A program made the position numbers and the translations under genes. A stretch of 64,000 nucleotides of DNA. Origin: Geobacillus subterraneus (GTDB lineage: Bacteria; Bacillota; Bacilli; Bacillales; Anoxybacillaceae). Of this stretch, positions 60,361 through 64,000 are shown piece after piece; the first letter of the stretch is position 1, and each line of letters starts with the position of its first letter. Under the pieces are notes generated by a model. That model ran no database searches. It was not told where the DNA came from and worked only from the letters and a program-made list of their open reading frames with translations. The stretch lies in NCBI RefSeq assembly GCF_001618685.1, contig NZ_CP014342.1, forward strand, positions 2,852,001 through 2,916,000, given 5' to 3'.

Positions 60361-61563
60361 TCATGATCCCCCCGTCCCTACCAGTTGCGCCGTCACATCC
60401 GAAAATGATGAATCGTCTTCATAAATCCCTTTTCCTCTCACCGCCTCCCGCTCATACCGGTCATGATCGAGCCATAAGTAATTGGCGTACAGGCGGTCTT
60501 CCTCTTCGACATACCGATAGGCGAGCCGAAACGCCGTTTGGCCGTTGCTTGCCCCTTTGTATAAGTGATATTTGGCTTTGCGCGGATCAATCGTTTCAAA
60601 CGATTTTTCATGGTACAAAACCGAAGCGTCGCCTTCACGATATTTTAATTTTTTGACTAGTTCTTGCATCTGTTGGTACACAAATAGCGACTGATGACGA
60701 TTATGCCGAAGCATATCGGCCACTTGCCGCGATACAAAATAAGACGTTTCAAAAAGATGCTTATACTTTTCATGCTCGAGCAAAAACTGGCCAAACGCGC
60801 TCAAACAAACGAACTCTGCATCCCGATAAAATAAGGAAGGGTATTGTTCAATGCATTGCTTTTCTTGATAGGAAAGCTCGTTCATCGCCACCAAATCCAT
60901 TTGGCACTTGCGAAGCAACTCAAAATAACGGCGCACAAATTGTTCGTCGATGTGAATCGGTACGGGTGGAATTTCATGCAAAACTTGTCCATCCTCGTGC
61001 ATATAAGCAGTTGGATAGTTTAAGAATGCCCCAACAATATAGCCAAGCGAAGTCATCACTTTATACCCGCCGATCGGCGCAAAACAAGTCGTCGATGGCT
61101 CGCCGTGCATCAGGGCATTCGCAACCTTCGACATATACTCTCCCAGCGTTTCTTGCAATCGCCTCCGATGGTTCACATCTACTTCTACATACACAACACG
61201 GACATTCGCTTTAAAATCCCGTTCAAGCAAATGGACAAGCATCGCCTCAACGACCCGCCCTCCAACCGTGTCCGTAACAATGAGAACGATCGTCGGTCTC
61301 TCTCCTAGTTTTCCTTGTCGATGAAGCTCGTAAATCATCGAATACTCTGCACAAACACGGTTAGGCTGCTGAGCGGCCTCATGAGCAAACTGCCGGGCAT
61401 GGCGCAACCAACGATCTATCTTGCTTTGTTTTTGTTCATCCACGTCCCGGTCATGAATCCAAGAACGAATCTCCCCTAGCGTCTCGTCTCGATTCACCGA
61501 AAAGACATTCCTAGCCCCCGTCAATAACGAAACGCCGCATGTCAATACAATGTGCTGATACAA
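60361..61563 (-). CDS. CARF-domain protein with a RelE-like C-terminus (candidate effector)
   Basis: About 400 residues, first gene of the III-B operon. The N-terminal half is CARF-like of the APE2256/TIGR02619 kind: IVLTCGVSLLTGARNVFSVN at the start and CFAPIGGYKVMTSLGYIVGA near residue 160. A helical linker follows. The last 110 residues resemble a RelE/HigB mRNA-interferase fold: KAKYHLYKGASNGQTAFRLA, then YRYVEEEDRLYANYLWLDHD and RYERE (about 329-375). A CARF-RelE effector, Cami1, has been described in type III systems. Alternatives are a ring nuclease or an unknown C-terminal domain. The TTG at 61563 is chosen for AGGAGAGAG 10 bases upstream; ATG at 61608 is the alternative. The CARF call is firm; the RelE call is inference. 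Confidence 0.7.
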   Translation of the reverse strand: MYQHIVLTCGVSLLTGARNVFSVNRDETLGEIRSWIHDRDVDEQKQSKIDRWLRHARQFAHEAAQQPNRVCAEYSMIYELHRQGKLGERPTIVLIVTDTVGGRVVEAMLVHLLERDFKANVRVVYVEVDVNHRRRLQETLGEYMSKVANALMHGEPSTTCFAPIGGYKVMTSLGYIVGAFLNYPTAYMHEDGQVLHEIPPVPIHIDEQFVRRYFELLRKCQMDLVAMNELSYQEKQCIEQYPSLFYRDAEFVCLSAFGQFLLEHEKYKHLFETSYFVSRQVADMLRHNRHQSLFVYQQMQELVKKLKYREGDASVLYHEKSFETIDPRKAKYHLYKGASNGQTAFRLAYRYVEEEDRLYANYLWLDHDRYEREAVRGKGIYEDDSSFSDVTAQLVGTGGS

Positions 61564-61628
61564 GCCAATCTCTCTCCTATTCTTCAAATCTCCATCTAGC
61601 ATGAACAAACCAGGAAAATATATCTATT

Positions 61629-61656
61629 TCTATACCAATTTTAAACTATTTTCCAA
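61629..61656 (-). promoter_or_regulatory. likely promoter of the III-B operon
   Basis: On the minus strand TTGGAA (61656-61651), 16 bases and TATAGA (61634-61629) with an extended TG two bases before. The TGG-TATA element recalls the I-B promoter, but the palindrome is not repeated here. Confidence 0.45.
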
Positions 61657-61996
61657 AATTCAAGCAAGTGATTTTATTATTTTCTTAATTCATAACAAAT
61701 CGGTGAATCCTCTACTGCGGAAAGACATTTTGGAAGGCTGGTGATTTAAGGGAGTAGGCCGCTTCTCAATAACGTTTCTCAAATAATAGAAAAAACTGTA
61801 GCATCGTTCCTTCTTTGCACACGTTCACCCATTGATCAAGGGAAACTGCTGTTTTTCACCAGCCTTCTGGAAAACTTCGCATAAAAAATGGGCTGAACTA
61901 GCGATTGTGGGTCAAAATTTTTCGAGGAAGATAGGGAAAGAAAAACAGATAGAAAGTGGAGGGATAAGGATCTTTCCGCAAAAATAGTGCGCTGAC
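61657..61996. other. intergenic region between the III-B promoter and array 3
   Basis: About 340 bases, AT-rich near the promoter. No gene, hairpin with a U-tract, or IS end could be recognised. Confidence 0.5.
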
Positions 61997-63900
61997 GTTC
62001 CGGTCTCTCATAGGTACGATAAAAACCATTTTGGACTCGGAGGCGGATGTGTTGGATGATCTGTTTCAATCCCTCATAGGTACGATAAAAACCCAAAAAC
62101 CACCGCAGAAATGCTTCTTATGTACGCGCAGATTTCAATCCCTCATAGGTACGATAAAAACGTATCGCGACAGGACGACGCCAAGCGGCTGCGAAATGAA
62201 TTTCAATCCCTCATAGGTACGATAAAAACGGCGGGTTAGCCGATTGCCCTCGCTAGAAAACCACGCATTTCAATCCCTCATAGGTACGATAAAAACTGAT
62301 ATTGCTCATCGATAGCACTTAATTTTGTTTCATTTCAATCCCTCATAGGTACGATAAAAACTTGTGAAGAAGTTTGCCGGAGCGAAAGGAAACGCGAAAT
62401 TTCAATCCCTCATAGGTACGATAAAAACCTATCCACCCGTTTGCAACCCGGCGGACGGGTTATTTATTTCAATCCCTCATAGGTACGATAAAAACGGAAA
62501 ACATATAGTGACGCTCGTAGGACAGCTCAGAAGCATTTCAATCCCTCATAGGTACGATAAAAACTGGGAACGGGAGAACACTGCTGAACGTGTCAAGGTG
62601 TTTCAATCCCTCATAGGTACGATAAAAACGCGATAAAAAAGTAGAGCGTGTTTTGGTGGCTAAAGTTTCAATCCCTCATAGGTACGATAAAAACCTCTGT
62701 TCTGAAAGGTGACGGATGAGACCTGGAATGTTTCAATCCCTCATAGGTACGATAAAAACCTCTGTTCTGAAAGGTGACGGATGAGACCTGGAATGTTTCA
62801 ATCCCTCATAGGTACGATAAAAACTGATGACCTCCCGTTTTAAAAAATGTAGAACAAAAAGTTTCAATCCCTCATAGGTACGATAAAAACTATCGGGTAG
62901 TGGCTCGGTCTGTCCTTGTAAACTCGGTTTCAATCCCTCATAGGTACGATAAAAACTCGTGTTCACATTGAGAGACGGAATGGACCCGCGTGAGGGTTTC
63001 AATCCCTCATAGGTACGATAAAAACGCCGATCTGCGTAGTATTCGGATTAGTCAAAAGGGTTTCAATCCCTCATAGGTACGATAAAAACTCATGCTCATA
63101 AATATCGTCCTCCTTCGTTATTGAACCGGTTTCAATCCCTCATAGGTACGATAAAAACATAAGGTCAAAATCATTTTTTTGTTCATCTAGCGTGTTTCAA
63201 TCCCTCATAGGTACGATAAAAACATGATACTATCATGATACTTTTGACGTGTTTTTCCATTGTAGTTTCAATCCCTCATAGGTACGATAAAAACGTGAAC
63301 GCGAACAGGAAATGTTCCACGACATCTAAGTTTCAATCCCTCATAGGTACGATAAAAACTGATCAAGAAATTGCTCGACACATTCAAATTGTCGCTAAGT
63401 TTCAATCCCTCATAGGTACGATAAAAACTGAGTCCAAAGTAGAGCGGTTGAAATCGTACCTGCAAGAAGTTTCAATCCCTCATAGGTACGATAAAAACTG
63501 CGATACCACTTTGTTTTATCGATCTTCAAGCTGTGTTTCAATCCCTCATAGGTACGATAAAAACGTGAACGCGAACAGGAAATGTTCCACGACATCTAAG
63601 TTTCAATCCCTCATAGGTACGATAAAAACTGATCAAGAAATTGCTCGACACATTCAAATTGTCGCTAAGTTTCAATCCCTCATAGGTACGATAAAAACCT
63701 TGTTCTTGTTGCGGTAGCGGGGTTATGACAACACTGTTTCAATCCCTCATAGGTACGATAAAAACGGACAGCTACCCTGCTAAACCGCATTGGGCACCGG
63801 AGTTTCAATCCCTCATAGGTACGATAAAAACGCCTGTTTCCTCGGTGTGTGAAAGAACGAATGGATACGGGTTTCAATCCCTCATAGGTACGATAAAAAC
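61997..63900 (-). CRISPR. CRISPR array 3 (29 repeats, 28 spacers)
   Basis: Same 30-bp repeat and orientation; spacers 34-41 bases. Repeat starts: 61997 (degenerate, GTTCCGGTCTCTC), 62063, 62132, 62200, 62267, 62332, 62399, 62466, 62535, 62600, 62665, 62730, 62795, 62861, 62927, 62996, 63060, 63129, 63194, 63265, 63330, 63399, 63469, 63535, 63600, 63669, 63736, 63802 and 63871. Seven in a row (62132 to 62535) begin with A instead of G. Two spacers are tandem duplicates (62695 and 62760), and a two-spacer block at 63295-63398 recurs at 63565-63668. The leader begins at 63901. Confidence 0.97.
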
Positions 63901-64000
63901 CCCAAAAAGCGCTGCCATAACAAGCTTTCTCCTGCAACGGCAACTTCAGCATAACACGTTTCGAAGATTCTGTCAATCAAGTCTACCCTTGATGGCTGTA
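63901..64000 (-). promoter_or_regulatory. leader of CRISPR array 3 (cut by the window end)
   Basis: Minus-strand promoter TTGACA (63976-63971), 17 bases and TATGCT (63953-63948), placed exactly as in arrays 1 and 2. The 50 bases nearest the first repeat differ from the other two leaders, while the outer part is nearly identical. The distal inverted repeat would lie beyond the window. Confidence 0.8.

Overview
The window reads as chromosome of a thermophilic Bacillaceae, most likely Geobacillus or a close relative. This rests on Bacillus-type gene sets (a dgkB-rlmCD pair, a yuaF-floT pair with a sigma-W-like promoter, a yhgD-yhgE-like pair, a ykoG-ykoH-like two-component pair), strong AGGAGG ribosome sites with frequent TTG/GTG starts, an IS4-family element resembling IS5377, and 30-bp CRISPR repeats of a kind typical of that genus. 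This is inference from recognised families; no database search was run.

Layout. Positions 1-7,700 hold metabolic and housekeeping genes: a cstA transporter operon, an RNA m5U methyltransferase, an Rrf2 regulator with an NmrA-like oxidoreductase, and an alanine/sodium symporter. Positions 7,900-14,000 are a type I restriction-modification operon, hsdM-hsdS-hsdR. Positions 14,300-19,000 hold rlmCD, dgkB, and flotillin with its NfeD partner. Positions 19,100-36,600 are mixed: an Rpn-type nuclease, a decayed IS630 copy, an M48 protease, an HtrA protease, a PepSY-TM/two-component cluster, a TetR/YhgE pair, a PspA-like gene, an MFS transporter and a P1-family peptidase.

Positions 36,700-64,000 are a CRISPR-Cas island written almost entirely on the minus strand. 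Two operons can be read from it. One is type I-B: cas8b-cas7-cas5-cas3-cas4-cas1-cas2, then cas6 and array 1. The other is type III-B: two CARF-domain effectors, cmr1, cas10, cmr3, cmr4, cmr5, cmr6, then array 2. Array 3 lies upstream of the III-B operon and runs to the window end. All three arrays (13, 14 and 29 repeats) share one repeat, the same orientation and related leaders carrying a TTGACA-N17-TATTCT-like promoter, so the single Cas6 probably processes all pre-crRNA for both effector complexes.

Mobile DNA has damaged the island. An IS4-family element splits cas1 with a 9-bp target duplication; removing the element and one duplication restores an exact 333-residue frame, so adaptation by this locus is probably lost. 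A tnpB element sits between cas2 and cas6. An IS630 copy lies between array 2 and two degenerate repeats. The III-B Cas10 keeps the GGDD cyclase motif but lacks an HD domain, so immunity probably runs through cyclic oligoadenylate and the two CARF proteins. One of these is a CARF-HEPN RNase; the other has a CARF-like N-terminus and a C-terminus that looks RelE-like. Regulatory signals read directly from the DNA include a perfect 13+2+13 palindrome over the cas8b -10 box, paired operators for the TetR/YhgE, Rrf2 and OmpR-type regulators, and a sigma-W-type promoter for the flotillin operon.
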